A stretch of 64,000 nucleotides of DNA, from the NCBI GenBank assembly GCA_903829945.1, contig CAIKRV010000086.1, positions 1 to 64,000 on the forward strand, in the 5' to 3' direction. The position numbers were made by a program, and so were the translations under genes. The number at the start of each line of letters is the position of its first letter. Position 1 is the stretch's first letter. The notes under the pieces were generated by a model, which saw only the letters and a program-made list of their open reading frames with translations, searched no databases and was not told the DNA's origin. This document shows, piece after piece, positions 19,067 through 28,699 of the stretch. The DNA is from an uncultured bacterium (GTDB lineage Bacteria > Bacteroidota > Bacteroidia > CAILMK01).

Positions 19067-20457
19067 ATACTAAGCAATCGACCATCAAAGGGCCGGTAAC
19101 GGTTTCGGGTGTAGGTTTGCACACCGGTGAATCAGTAACATTAACTTTTAAACCCGCCCCTGAAAACCATGGATTTAAGTTTCAAAGAATTGACTTGCCG
19201 GATCAACCCATCATTGAAGCTGATGTTGACAATGTTGTTGATTTAAGCAGAGGGACAACCATTGGAAAAGGTGAAGCCCGAGTTTCTACCATTGAGCATG
19301 TTTTGGCCTCTTTGGCCGGCTTGCAAATTGATAATGTACTTATAGAGGTAGATGGACCTGAAACCCCAATTTTGGATGGAAGTTCACAAGAATATGTGGA
19401 TGTATTGTTAGAAATGGGAATCAAGGAACAGCAAGCCGAACGCGATTATTTTGAAATCCCTCATAATATTCATTATTCAGAAACAGATCGAAGTGTTGAA
19501 ATGATTGCCATGCCTTTAAATGGGTATCGCATGACTGTAATGGTAGATTACAATTCTACCGTTTTAGGCAGTCAACATGCTTCCATAACTGATATAGATG
19601 AATTTAGAAAAGAAATTGCAAGTTCAAGAACCTTTTGTTTTTTGCATGAACTTGAAATGTTGGTTAAACATAACCTCATTAAAGGGGGGGATTTAAATAA
19701 TGCCATAGTCATTGTTGATCGTCAAATCAGTAAAGAAGAACTTGATCATTTGGCCAAATTATTTAATAAAAAAAATATTGCCGTTCAGCGAGAGGGCATA
19801 TTAAACAATGTTGAATTAAGGTATCAAAATGAACCTGCACGCCATAAACTTTTGGATTTAATAGGTGACTTATCACTGGTAGGTGTACCCATCAAAGCCC
19901 AAATAATGGCAGCAAGACCGGGCCATGCAGCAAATATAGCTTTTGCTAGGAAAATCAAAAAAACCATGCAAAAGATACGTAAAACCACCAATTCTCCATA
20001 TTATAACAATAACGATAAGCCAATATTTAATACTTTAGATATCATGAGGATTTTACCTCATAAATATCCTTTCTTATTGGTGGATAAAATAGTTGACATT
20101 TCACCTAAGCACATTGTAGGTATCAAAAATGTAACTGTGAATGAAGGATTTTTCCAGGGGCATTTCCCTAACAATCCTATCATGCCGGGCGTCTTACAAA
20201 TTGAAGCAATGGCGCAAGTAGGCGGAGTAATGATTATGAGTGATCTTGAGGATCCGGAAAATTACACCACTTATTTCATGAAAATTGAAAATGCAAAATT
20301 CAAAGAAAAAGTAGTTCCGGGTGATACGTTAGTGATCAGAATGGAATTAACCGCACCTGTTAGAAGGGGAATTTGTATGATGCGCGGTCAAATTTTTGTT
20401 GGAGACAAAATTGTGACAGAAGCTGAGCTTATGGCTCAAATTATGAAGAAAAAATAA
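19063..20457 (+). CDS. lpxC-fabZ: Bifunctional LpxC-FabZ fusion
   Basis: The N-terminal half is LpxC, the zinc deacetylase of UDP-3-O-acyl-GlcNAc and the committed lipid A step. It has VGLHTGESV, the zinc His in IEHVLASLAGLQ, and the ligand pair around RHKLLDLIGDLSL. The C-terminal part (from about residue 320) is FabZ, the 3-hydroxyacyl-ACP dehydratase of fatty acid synthesis, with ILPHKYPFLLVD and the catalytic-His motif GHFPNNPIMPGVLQ. 464 residues in all. The fusion is known from Bacteroidota and places the two enzymes that compete for 3-hydroxyacyl-ACP in one polypeptide. Confidence 0.97.
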   Translation: MNTKQSTIKGPVTVSGVGLHTGESVTLTFKPAPENHGFKFQRIDLPDQPIIEADVDNVVDLSRGTTIGKGEARVSTIEHVLASLAGLQIDNVLIEVDGPETPILDGSSQEYVDVLLEMGIKEQQAERDYFEIPHNIHYSETDRSVEMIAMPLNGYRMTVMVDYNSTVLGSQHASITDIDEFRKEIASSRTFCFLHELEMLVKHNLIKGGDLNNAIVIVDRQISKEELDHLAKLFNKKNIAVQREGILNNVELRYQNEPARHKLLDLIGDLSLVGVPIKAQIMAARPGHAANIAFARKIKKTMQKIRKTTNSPYYNNNDKPIFNTLDIMRILPHKYPFLLVDKIVDISPKHIVGIKNVTVNEGFFQGHFPNNPIMPGVLQIEAMAQVGGVMIMSDLEDPENYTTYFMKIENAKFKEKVVPGDTLVIRMELTAPVRRGICMMRGQIFVGDKIVTEAELMAQIMKKK

Positions 20458-20513
20458 AACAACATCCGGGTGGGATTTTGATATTCAAGCCCCTTTGGAT
20501 AATATAAAAAATT

Positions 20514-21287
20514 ATGCATCAACCATTAGCATATGTGCACCCACAAGCAAAAGTGGCACAAAATGTGGTCATTGAACCATTCGTTACCATTCATAAAAAT
20601 GTTGAAATAGAAGAAGGAACATGGATTGGTTCTCATGTTACCATTATGGAAGGTGCTCGCATTGGAAAAAATTGTAGGATTTTTCCCGGTGCCGTAATTT
20701 CTGCTGTTCCACAAGATTTAAAATTCCGAGGGGAAGAAACCTTGGCAATTATTGGTAATAATGTTACCATTCGTGAATGTGTTACTGTCAACAGAGGAAC
20801 TAATGACCGAATGAAAACGGTGGTTAGCGACAATGTTTTATTGATGGCGTATTCTCATATAGCCCATGATTGCATCATCGGAAAAAATGCGATTATCGCT
20901 AATGCAGTAAATTTAGGTGGTCATGTAAAAGTTGGTGACCATGCCATCATTGGAGGCCTTACTGCAGTTCACCAATTTGTAAGTATCGGACAACATTGTA
21001 TGATTTCCGGTGGTTCATTGGTACGAAAGGATGTACCGCCTTATACCAAAGCAGCACGTGAACCACTTGCTTATGCAGGCATCAATTCCATCGGTTTGCG
21101 CAGAAGAGGATTCAGCTCTGAAAAAATAAATGCCATACAGGATATTTATAGAATTATATATATCCGTGGTAAAAACACCTCACAAGCAATAGAAATTATT
21201 GAATCACAAATGCCTGCTACTGAAGAACGCGATGAAATATTAAGTTTCATCAAACGCTCAGACCGTGGTATTATGAAAGGTATTTAA
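20514..21287 (+). CDS. lpxA: Acyl-ACP--UDP-N-acetylglucosamine O-acyltransferase (LpxA)
   Basis: First lipid A step: transfer of a 3-hydroxyacyl chain to UDP-GlcNAc. 257 residues, a left-handed beta-helix with the catalytic-His region NVLLMAYSHIAHDCIIG and the LpxA-specific GLRRRGFSSEKI. The C-terminal helical domain is complete. It lies 56 bases after lpxC-fabZ. The four genes lpxD, lpxC-fabZ, lpxA and the ABC ATPase form one co-oriented block. Confidence 0.97.
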   Translation: MHQPLAYVHPQAKVAQNVVIEPFVTIHKNVEIEEGTWIGSHVTIMEGARIGKNCRIFPGAVISAVPQDLKFRGEETLAIIGNNVTIRECVTVNRGTNDRMKTVVSDNVLLMAYSHIAHDCIIGKNAIIANAVNLGGHVKVGDHAIIGGLTAVHQFVSIGQHCMISGGSLVRKDVPPYTKAAREPLAYAGINSIGLRRRGFSSEKINAIQDIYRIIYIRGKNTSQAIEIIESQMPATEERDEILSFIKRSDRGIMKGI

Positions 21288-21298
21288 GAGATTTTACA

Positions 21299-21910
21299 TT
21301 GCAAATCACATTAGATAAAATTGGTAAAAAGTTTAACCGTAGATGGATATTTAAGGATATAAACTTTACCTTTGAGCCTAGAGGCACCTATGCCATTCTT
21401 GGTTCCAATGGTAGCGGAAAGTCTACCTTATTAGATATTTTATCCGCACATAATTCTGCAACCAAAGGTCATATTGAATTTACTATTGAAGGTGAAAAAA
21501 TTCTGAAGGAAAATGTTTATAAACATTTGTCACTTGCAGCTCCATATTTGGATTTGCCTGAAGAATTAAGTTATAGAGAAATATTAGAATTTCATTCTAA
21601 ATTTAAAGAACCTCTCCTCAAAATAGAAGAAATTATTAGCCTTACCGGATTAAATAAGGATGCAGAAAAACAAGTTCGTTATTTTTCCTCCGGCATGAGG
21701 CAAAGAGTTAAACTTGCCTTAGCAATATTATTTTCTTCCGGAATGATTTTACTGGATGAACCTACTTCCCATTTAGATAAAAAAGGGATTGAATGGTATA
21801 AAGATATTTTAAATAAATATCGTCAGGACAGGTTATTAATTCTCGCATCCAATGATCCTGATGAGTATGAAATGTGTAATACTTTTCTAAGTATCGAAGA
21901 TTACAAATAA
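21299..21910 (+). CDS. ABC transporter ATP-binding protein
   Basis: 203-residue stand-alone ATPase with a TTG start. Walker A LGSNGSGKST, signature FSSGMRQRVKLAL, Walker B GMILLDEPTSHLD. Its short length and the DEPTSHLD box resemble CcmA-type or drug-export ATPases. No permease is adjacent. It starts 11 bases after lpxA, so it is probably cotranscribed with the lipid A genes; a role in LPS or lipid export is possible but only inferred. Confidence 0.85.
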   Translation: MQITLDKIGKKFNRRWIFKDINFTFEPRGTYAILGSNGSGKSTLLDILSAHNSATKGHIEFTIEGEKILKENVYKHLSLAAPYLDLPEELSYREILEFHSKFKEPLLKIEEIISLTGLNKDAEKQVRYFSSGMRQRVKLALAILFSSGMILLDEPTSHLDKKGIEWYKDILNKYRQDRLLILASNDPDEYEMCNTFLSIEDYK

Positions 21911-21965
21911 ATTATAATTTATTTCTCGCAGCAAATAATAACGAGAATACAAATTCCATAAATTT

Positions 21966-22844
21966 ATGACTACAAAATCAATTCTGCAAATACTTCCCCC
22001 TCCGCCTCCGCACATGGTTGGAGATGGATTCAGGGTTCATAATTTTTTCCCAAGCGGTTATAATTTAGGAAAGTGGTCAATGAGTCCATTTTTTCTACTC
22101 GATTATAATTCCAAAGTATCTTTTACCCCTCGAGAAAATCCAAGAGGTGTAGGTGTCCATCCTCACCGCGGATTTGAAACCGTAACCATTGCATTTCATG
22201 GAAAAGTAGCACATCATGATAGCGCAGGAAATTCCGGTATTATTGAAGATGGCGATGTACAATGGATGACAGCAGCTTCAGGTGTTTTACACAAAGAATA
22301 TCACGAGCAAGAATTTAGCAGGTCAGGAGGATTATTTCAAATGGTCCAACTTTGGGTAAATTTACCTGCCAAACACAAAATGAGTCCACCCAAATACCAA
22401 GCCATTAAAAACTCAATGATGGGCAAATATGTCCTGCCCGCTAATAATGGTAGTGTAGATATAGTAGCAGGAACATTTAAAGAGATAAAAGGACCGGCAT
22501 TTACTTTTACTCCTATTGAAATGTATATTATTTCTTTAAAAAAAGACGCTACACTTGCGTTTAGCTTACCCGAAAACTACAATACCGGTTTATTAATTCT
22601 TGATGGTAATGTAAAAATTAATCATGAAGAAGAAGCAAATGAAGATACATTTACAGTATTTCAAAAAGATGGTGATGAAATTAATTTAGAAGCCATTAAT
22701 GATTGCAAAATACTAGTAATCAGTGGAGAACCTATAAATGAACCCATCAAAGCCTATGGTCCTTTTTTAATGAATACCAATGAAGAGATTGTTGAAGCAA
22801 TGAATGATTTTGCCCAAGGAAAGTTTGGAAAACTTGAGGATTAA
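21966..22844 (+). CDS. Pirin family protein
   Basis: 292-residue bicupin. The N-terminal cupin carries the metal ligands in HPHRGFETVT and later FHGKVAHHDSAGNSG; GDVQWMTAASGVLHKEY is a pirin signature. The family includes quercetinase-like enzymes, but the physiological function is usually unknown. It is followed 33 bases later by a DUF1569 gene. Confidence 0.9.
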   Translation: MTTKSILQILPPPPPHMVGDGFRVHNFFPSGYNLGKWSMSPFFLLDYNSKVSFTPRENPRGVGVHPHRGFETVTIAFHGKVAHHDSAGNSGIIEDGDVQWMTAASGVLHKEYHEQEFSRSGGLFQMVQLWVNLPAKHKMSPPKYQAIKNSMMGKYVLPANNGSVDIVAGTFKEIKGPAFTFTPIEMYIISLKKDATLAFSLPENYNTGLLILDGNVKINHEEEANEDTFTVFQKDGDEINLEAINDCKILVISGEPINEPIKAYGPFLMNTNEEIVEAMNDFAQGKFGKLED

Positions 22845-22877
22845 ATGCTTAACTTCGTTGAACGATACAATTAACAC

Positions 22878-23336
22878 ATGAAAAAGAATTTGCTTCAGGA
22901 AAATGTAAAGAAAGATCTCATCACACGTATTGAAAATTTAAGCAAGGATGCTCCACGCCATTGGGGAAAAATGAACGTCAATCAGATGCTTCGACATTGT
23001 AATGAAGGAATAAAAATAGCCTATGGAGATATAATTTCAGAAGCTAATAAGACCAGTGGTTTAATGCAAATGATGATGCGTTATTTCATTTTAAAAACGG
23101 ATGTTAAAATGCCTAAAGAAAAAGTCAAAACTTTTCCGGAAATAGACATGATCGCATTAAATATTTATCCTGAAAATTTTGATATTGAAAAGTCCATATT
23201 AATTGAATCCATTAAAAATTTTCCAATTAAAAAAACCCACCCGGTGAGTAATTTATTAGGCAAAGCAAATGCTGCGGATTGGGCCCGACTAAATTACAAT
23301 CATATTGATTTTCACTTAAAACAATTTGGGGTATAA
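22878..23336 (+). CDS. DUF1569 (DinB-like) protein
   Basis: 152 residues. The opening RHWGKMNVNQMLRHCNEGIKIAYGD and the closing DWARLNYNHIDFHLKQFG are typical of DUF1569, a DinB-superfamily four-helix bundle. The histidines of the DinB metal triad (RHC, NHIDFH) are visible. The function is unknown; some DinB proteins are thiol transferases. A strong terminator lies just downstream. Confidence 0.8.
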   Translation: MKKNLLQENVKKDLITRIENLSKDAPRHWGKMNVNQMLRHCNEGIKIAYGDIISEANKTSGLMQMMMRYFILKTDVKMPKEKVKTFPEIDMIALNIYPENFDIEKSILIESIKNFPIKKTHPVSNLLGKANAADWARLNYNHIDFHLKQFGV

Positions 23337-23351
23337 AATATTAAAATATTT

Positions 23352-23388
23352 ATACAAAAGCATTCCATAAAAAGGAATGCTTTTGTAT
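23352..23388 (+). terminator. Intrinsic terminator after the DUF1569 gene
   Basis: A 15-bp perfect inverted repeat (ATACAAAAGCATTCC and its complement) around a 7-base A-rich loop. The A and T flanks are symmetric, so it may work on both strands. Confidence 0.85.
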
Positions 23389-23442
23389 TTACAATCACTA
23401 ATTTTGTCTTGAACATTTTAATTAGCAAGCATAAATTAATTG

Positions 23443-24360
23443 ATGAACATAAGTAAACCCGTATGGTGGATTGGATTTAACCTAATGGTTGCCATTCTTT
23501 TAATCTTAGATCTCTTTGTATTTAATCGGAAAAACAAAGCGATGAAGGTCAAGGAAGCATTAGCATGGTCCGGATTTTGGATTGGTTTAGCATTAACATT
23601 TAATGTTTTTATATATTTCGCCTTAGGGAAAGCGGAGGCAATTCAATTTTTAACAGGTTACTTGGTTGAAGAATCTCTAAGCGTAGATAACTTATTTGTA
23701 TTTATCCTGCTATTTTCTTATTTCAAAACGCAAGCCAGATATCAACGAAAAGTTTTATTTTGGGGAATTATTGGTGCTGTCTTCTTTAGAGCTATTTTTA
23801 TACTAGCAGGATTTTCAATCTTACAAAAATTCCATTGGATCACATATATCTTTGGCATATTCCTGGTATATACAGCCTATAAAATGTTCTTTGAAAAAGA
23901 AAAAGAAGTAAACCCTGAGGCCAATCCGCTCATTAAATATCTTGGGAAAATTATTCCTATTACCGATAGCTATCATGAAGGTCGATTTTTTGTACGATTA
24001 AATAAAAAGAAATTTGCAACTCCACTTTTTATTGCATTAATTGTAGTTGAAACCACGGATATAGTATTCGCTTTGGATTCTATTCCGGCGGTCCTTGCTA
24101 TTACTACAAATGTATTTATCGCCTATTCATCCAATATATTTGCAATTTTAGGTTTAAGAGCTTTATATTTTGCCCTTGAAGGCGTCATGAAGCTTTTTCA
24201 TTATTTGCATTATGGACTTGCCATTATTTTATTTTTCATCGGTATTAAATTGGTTACCAGCCAATGGATAAATATTGACACCATCAGTTCGCTCATAGTC
24301 ATCGGCGCTGTATTATCAATTTCTATAGTTGCTTCATTATTTATTAAAAAATCAAAATAG
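23443..24360 (+). CDS. TerC/Alx-type integral membrane protein
   Basis: 305 residues with about eight or nine membrane segments. It carries the TerC-family hallmarks EESLSVDNLFVF and ETTDIVFALDSIPAVLAIT, whose acidic residues lie in the membrane and are thought to bind metal. Members are implicated in manganese export or tellurite resistance. I used the ATG; the TTG one codon upstream is less likely. The next gene starts one base after its stop codon. Confidence 0.92.
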   Translation: MNISKPVWWIGFNLMVAILLILDLFVFNRKNKAMKVKEALAWSGFWIGLALTFNVFIYFALGKAEAIQFLTGYLVEESLSVDNLFVFILLFSYFKTQARYQRKVLFWGIIGAVFFRAIFILAGFSILQKFHWITYIFGIFLVYTAYKMFFEKEKEVNPEANPLIKYLGKIIPITDSYHEGRFFVRLNKKKFATPLFIALIVVETTDIVFALDSIPAVLAITTNVFIAYSSNIFAILGLRALYFALEGVMKLFHYLHYGLAIILFFIGIKLVTSQWINIDTISSLIVIGAVLSISIVASLFIKKSK

Positions 24361-24361
24361 T

Positions 24362-25120
24362 ATGCGTTCCATATGCGAACTTTCAATGATGCCCATCAGG
24401 GCTGAAGCCAAACACAGCAGTGAAATGGTGAGCATGCTTTTATTGGGAGAATCATTCGAAGTATTAAAATCACAATCTCCTTGGCATTATATAAAATGTG
24501 ATGATGACCATTATGAAGGTTGGATAAGAATTGGTAAATTAATAAATCCGGAGGCAGACTTTTGGAAAAAATATGACTCAGAAATTAAAATATTTGCAGA
24601 AGAAGTACAATTATGTTCAAATGCATTAATTGTGCAACCCGGAAGTCGCTTACCACAATTCAAAGAAGGTTCCTTTTTTATAGGTAACGAAGTATTTATT
24701 TTAAACACGAAAATTGAACCAGTATCCGATATTAATATTACAGAGAAACTAAAAAGAATTATTCACTCTTTTATAAATACCCCATATTTATGGGGCGGAC
24801 GCAGTACCTTAGGCATTGATTGTTCCGGACTCACTCAAGTTATTTTCAAAATATGTGGGATACCAATTCCAAGAGATGCATGGCAGCAAGCAGCCTTAGG
24901 CACACAAATTTTTGATCTCTCCGATACTAAATTCGGAGATTTAGCGTTCTTTTCTGAAAGCAATGATAAAATTACTCATGTTGGAATTTTAACAGGTGAC
25001 GGACATATAATACATGCTTCTGATTATGTAAGAAAAGACAAAATAGATAAGCATGGTATTTTTAATACCTTTACTGAGCAATATACTTTGAAACCAGTAC
25101 TTATTAAAAGATATTTTTAA
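24362..25120 (+). CDS. NlpC/P60 peptidoglycan endopeptidase with N-terminal SH3 domains
   Basis: 252 residues. The N-terminal part (about 1-115) looks like SH3b modules (LGESFEVLKS, GWIRIGKLIN). The C-terminal NlpC/P60 domain has the catalytic Cys in IDCSGLTQVIFK, then THVGILTGDG with the His, and HIIHAS. It is of the YkfC/Spr type and cleaves gamma-D-Glu to diamino acid bonds in cell-wall peptides. No signal peptide is visible, so it may recycle muropeptides in the cytosol. I chose the ATG immediately after the TerC stop; the longer frame lies inside TerC. Confidence 0.88.
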   Translation: MRSICELSMMPIRAEAKHSSEMVSMLLLGESFEVLKSQSPWHYIKCDDDHYEGWIRIGKLINPEADFWKKYDSEIKIFAEEVQLCSNALIVQPGSRLPQFKEGSFFIGNEVFILNTKIEPVSDINITEKLKRIIHSFINTPYLWGGRSTLGIDCSGLTQVIFKICGIPIPRDAWQQAALGTQIFDLSDTKFGDLAFFSESNDKITHVGILTGDGHIIHASDYVRKDKIDKHGIFNTFTEQYTLKPVLIKRYF

Positions 25121-25129
25121 ATATAGGCT

Positions 25130-25648
25130 ATGAAAAAAATATTAATTACCTTCCTTATATCATCGATTCTTTCAGCGTATGCATTTACCATTGGTCAGGC
25201 ATTCCCGGAAATAAAAGGGCATACCCTCGAAAAAAATGAGCTTACCATTCCTAAAGATGTAAAAGGCAAATTTACCTTAGTAGCTTTAGCCAGCTCTATG
25301 CGAGCACAAGAAGATTTAGACACCTGGCTCCAACCTATGTATTCCTCGTTTGCAGAGAATCCTATGTATGCCGTAAACTTATTTATTATTCCGCTTACTA
25401 AGGGATTTATTTTGGTCGGCCCTGATAAAGTAGAAAGTCAAATAAAAGCTTCCTTAGATAAGGAATATTACAAATATATTTTGGTGTACAATGGAGAAGT
25501 TGGACCTATTCGTAAGGCATTGGGTATGGAAGAAAAAGATAAACCTTATCTTTATGTAATAGATCCAAGAGGAAATATCACCTATAAAACTTCAGGGAAA
25601 TATACGGAAGAAAAAATGGAAGAAATCGCTGATAAGTTGAGCGAATAA
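25130..25648 (+). CDS. Exported thioredoxin-fold-like protein lacking cysteines
   Basis: 172 residues with a signal peptide (KKILITFLISSILSAYA). The layout IGQAFPEIKGHTL, then KGKFTLVALASSMRAQEDLDTWLQ, then PYLYVIDPRGNITYKTSGKYTEE follows the AhpC/TSA or ATP10-like redoxin pattern: an opening loop, a KVTLV-like strand and a DPxGxI strand-turn. Where a redoxin would have Cys-x-x-Cys, this has SSMRAQ, and there is no cysteine anywhere. It is therefore probably non-catalytic, or a binding or assembly factor. It lies 9 bases after the NlpC/P60 gene. Confidence 0.65.
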   Translation: MKKILITFLISSILSAYAFTIGQAFPEIKGHTLEKNELTIPKDVKGKFTLVALASSMRAQEDLDTWLQPMYSSFAENPMYAVNLFIIPLTKGFILVGPDKVESQIKASLDKEYYKYILVYNGEVGPIRKALGMEEKDKPYLYVIDPRGNITYKTSGKYTEEKMEEIADKLSE

Positions 25649-25678
25649 TTCTTGTGAAATTTCAATAAATTAGTTTTT

Positions 25679-26500
25679 CTAGAACTTGGAAAAGTAATTT
25701 AAAATTTGGTTCACTTCACTGTCCCAATATTTAAAATAATGTCCACCTTGTTTAATGGACAATTGACATTTATTCCCCGGTATTTTTTTATTTAATTGTG
25801 TAAAAAAGTAGCTTGTTTGTACACTTGGTACTATGGGGTCATTAATAGCATGTCCAAAATAAATCGGTGTTCGCAAGTTTTGCAATTTATATATTGGATT
25901 ATCTTCCGTTTGCCAACGTTGCTGAAAACTAGCAAATGGTCCATATACACCTCTTATTAAATTATCATTAGGCTCAGTGGTTTGATCATAATCCCCGGAA
26001 AGAGCTGCGCCTGCATTGAAAAAAGCAGGCAATTGCTCACACAGTAAAACTACGCCTCTTGCTCCTGTAGATAATCCAATTATATAATTCCTCTTCTTGC
26101 TAAATATCCCTTTGGAATTTTGCAAATATGGAATTAATGAATCCGCAAGCCATAGGAGTGTTGGATAAATGCGCCAATCATTTCTAGTTTCCTGATAGTA
26201 ATGACTCGCGTAAATGGATTTCCCCATTTCAGGAAATATTAATCGGTAACCTGCTGAAATTGCTTTCGTACAAAAGGTAGAACTATCACACCAACACTTC
26301 CTCGAAAAATTCCAACCGGGTAAGACAAGAATATCTCCCTTACTGATATTAATGCCATATTTAATATCTACTGCAACTCCATTTAGTTGAATCGTTTCAA
26401 TTTTAATTGCTACTGAACTTTGTTGAGCATAACACTTTTCGTCCATCATAGCTAATATAAATAGCAAAGTTATACCACCTAAAATCCTAAATTTAATCAT
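25679..26500 (-). CDS. Exported alpha/beta hydrolase
   Basis: 273 residues with an N-terminal signal or anchor segment (FRILGGITLLFILAMM). The nucleophile elbow is GLSTGARG, an acidic residue sits in HAINDPIVP, and the catalytic His in KQGGHYFKYW, so the triad looks complete. LVLPGWNFSRKCW supplies the oxyanion-hole region. It is probably periplasmic; the substrate is unknown. It is transcribed divergently from the DPP III-like gene, and the two predicted promoters overlap. Confidence 0.82.
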   Translation of the reverse strand: MIKFRILGGITLLFILAMMDEKCYAQQSSVAIKIETIQLNGVAVDIKYGINISKGDILVLPGWNFSRKCWCDSSTFCTKAISAGYRLIFPEMGKSIYASHYYQETRNDWRIYPTLLWLADSLIPYLQNSKGIFSKKRNYIIGLSTGARGVVLLCEQLPAFFNAGAALSGDYDQTTEPNDNLIRGVYGPFASFQQRWQTEDNPIYKLQNLRTPIYFGHAINDPIVPSVQTSYFFTQLNKKIPGNKCQLSIKQGGHYFKYWDSEVNQILNYFSKF

Positions 26501-26521
26501 TTGGCTCTTTCAATACTATCA

Positions 26522-26551
26522 CAAATATATGCATTTCATTATTTAGGCAAT
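26522..26551 (-). promoter_or_regulatory. Promoter of the alpha/beta hydrolase gene
   Basis: -7 element TATATTTG on the minus strand (26529 to 26522), with ATTG about 18 bases upstream as -33. The predicted start lies about 18 bases before the ATG. Confidence 0.5.
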
Positions 26552-26566
26552 TATCTGATCTTTATG

Positions 26567-26574
26567 TAATTTTG
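26567..26574 (+). promoter_or_regulatory. -7 element of the DPP III-like gene
   Basis: TAATTTTG, exact TAnnTTTG. The -33 region would fall near 26543-26546, on top of the -33 of the divergent hydrolase promoter. Leader of about 38 bases. Confidence 0.45.
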
Positions 26575-26615
26575 AAGCATATAAAGTAAGGTAAACACTT
26601 AATCATTAAATTTTT

Positions 26616-28688
26616 ATGTCATTGACTTCCAAACGTTTTGTTAAAATTTTTGTTATGACGACACTCAGCACCTCGCTATTTGCTTTCCAACCGGGAGAAC
26701 CTAAAAAGGAAACAGCCTCAAAAAACAATTTTCAAGTTGAAGCTGATAGATTCGGGGAATTCCAAGTATTACGCTACCAAATTCCGGGGTTTGAGCAATT
26801 ATCACTTTCTCAGAAAAAATTGGTTTACTATTTAACCCAAGCAGCTCTTTCAGGGAGGGATATGATTTGGGATCAAAAATACAGGAACAATTTATGTATA
26901 AGAAAAACCAATGAAGCCATTTACAGTACCTATTCCGGAAATAAAAATTCACCGGATTGGATAAAGTTTACTACTTATGCAAAAAGAGTTTGGTTTTGCA
27001 ATGGCATTCATCAGCACTACTCCAGTATAAAAATGTTGCCGGAGTTTAATTTTGAATATCTGAAAGAATTACTCAATAAAACAGACGCATCAAAATTGCC
27101 TTTGGAAAAAGGACAAAGTGTGATGCAATTTGCAGAATGGTTAAAACCAATTATGTTTGATCCTTTAGTGGATGGAAAAGAAGTCAACCTAGCCAAGGAT
27201 GTTGACCATATTAAAGAATCTGCTAATAATTTTTACAGCGGCTTAACTCAAGCTGAAGTTGAAGCTTACTACAAAGGAATTATTGACCCTAAAAATCCTA
27301 ATCCAATCATGTATGGATTAAATTCCAGGCTGGTAAAAGAGAATGGGAATATTGTTGAAAAAACTTGGAAAGTTGGCGGCCTTTATACGCAAGCAATAGA
27401 AAAAATTGTTTTTTGGCTTAAAAAAGCCATCGAAGTAGCCGAAAATGAGCAGCAAAAAGATGCTTTACAAAAATTAGTTAAATTTTATGAAAGCGGCGAC
27501 TTAAAAGATTTTGACGAGTACAGCATTTCATGGGTAAAGGATGTTAATTCAAAAATTGATGTGGTAAATGGATTTATAGAAGTTTATAATGATGCCATGG
27601 GTATGCGAGGTGCGTATGAATCTATTGTTTCATTAAAAGATGATGAGGCTACAAAAATAATTAGCAAAATTGCTTCTGAAGCACAATGGTTCGAAGATCA
27701 TTCACCCATTGCAAATGAGCACAAGAAGAAAAGTGTAAAAGGCATTACTGCAAAGGTCATAAATGTAGCAGTAGAAACGGGCGACGCCGGACCTTATACT
27801 CCCATAGGAATAAATCTTCCAAATTCCAATTGGCTTAGAACAATGCATGGCTCCAAATCCGTTTCCTTGGGAAATATTATTAAATCATATAATGAAGTGG
27901 GAGCAAAAAGTCCAAGTGTAGATGAGTTTGGATTTAATCAAGAAATTATTGATCGTATAAAAAAATATGGTGCACTTGCCAGCGATTTACATACCGATAT
28001 GCATGAAGTAATCGGCCATGCCTCCGGAAAATTAAATGAAGGTGTTGAAACCCCTGATAGAACATTGAAAAACTATGCAAATACTTTAGAGGAAGCAAGA
28101 GCAGACTTAGTAGGATTATATTATATCATGGATCAAAAATTAGTTGATCTGGGTGTTATGCCATCATTAGAAGCCGGCAAAGCACAATATGATAATTATA
28201 TTATGAATGGCTTGATGCTTCAATTAAACCGCCTAAATCCCGGAGAAAATGTAGAAGAATCCCATATGAGAAACAGACAATTAATTGCTGCATGGGCCAT
28301 GGACAAAGGGCAAAAAGATAAAGTGATTGAAAAGATAGTTAAAAATGGAAAAACATTTTTTCACATTAATGACTATGAAAAATTACGAAATTTATTCGGT
28401 CAATTATTAAAGGAGATACAAAGAATTAAATCAGAAGGAGATTATGCTGCAGCCACCGCTTTGGTAGAAACCTATGGCGTAAAAGTGGACCAAGCTTTAT
28501 TAATAGAAGTAAAAGAAAGATTTAAGAAACTAAATATTGCTCCATACAAAGGCTTTATTCAACCTAAGTTAATTCCTGTAATGAAAGGGGAAGAAATAAT
28601 TGATGTAAAGGTAGAATATCCAAATAATTTTGCTGAGCAAATGTTAGAATATGGAAAAACTTATTCTTTCCTTCCGGTAAAGAATTAA
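26616..28688 (+). CDS. Dipeptidyl-peptidase III-like metallopeptidase (M49)
   Basis: 690 residues. The M49-specific zinc motif HEVIGH (HExxGH) is at 463-468, with the third-ligand motif EEARAD at 492-497, as in DPP III (EECRAD). An N-terminal hydrophobic segment (FVKIFVMTTLSTSLFAF) suggests export to the periplasm, where it would release dipeptides from oligopeptides. It is monocistronic: own promoter, strong terminator directly after the stop. Confidence 0.93.
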   Translation: MSLTSKRFVKIFVMTTLSTSLFAFQPGEPKKETASKNNFQVEADRFGEFQVLRYQIPGFEQLSLSQKKLVYYLTQAALSGRDMIWDQKYRNNLCIRKTNEAIYSTYSGNKNSPDWIKFTTYAKRVWFCNGIHQHYSSIKMLPEFNFEYLKELLNKTDASKLPLEKGQSVMQFAEWLKPIMFDPLVDGKEVNLAKDVDHIKESANNFYSGLTQAEVEAYYKGIIDPKNPNPIMYGLNSRLVKENGNIVEKTWKVGGLYTQAIEKIVFWLKKAIEVAENEQQKDALQKLVKFYESGDLKDFDEYSISWVKDVNSKIDVVNGFIEVYNDAMGMRGAYESIVSLKDDEATKIISKIASEAQWFEDHSPIANEHKKKSVKGITAKVINVAVETGDAGPYTPIGINLPNSNWLRTMHGSKSVSLGNIIKSYNEVGAKSPSVDEFGFNQEIIDRIKKYGALASDLHTDMHEVIGHASGKLNEGVETPDRTLKNYANTLEEARADLVGLYYIMDQKLVDLGVMPSLEAGKAQYDNYIMNGLMLQLNRLNPGENVEESHMRNRQLIAAWAMDKGQKDKVIEKIVKNGKTFFHINDYEKLRNLFGQLLKEIQRIKSEGDYAAATALVETYGVKVDQALLIEVKERFKKLNIAPYKGFIQPKLIPVMKGEEIIDVKVEYPNNFAEQMLEYGKTYSFLPVKN

Positions 28689-28699
28689 TATCAACCAAG

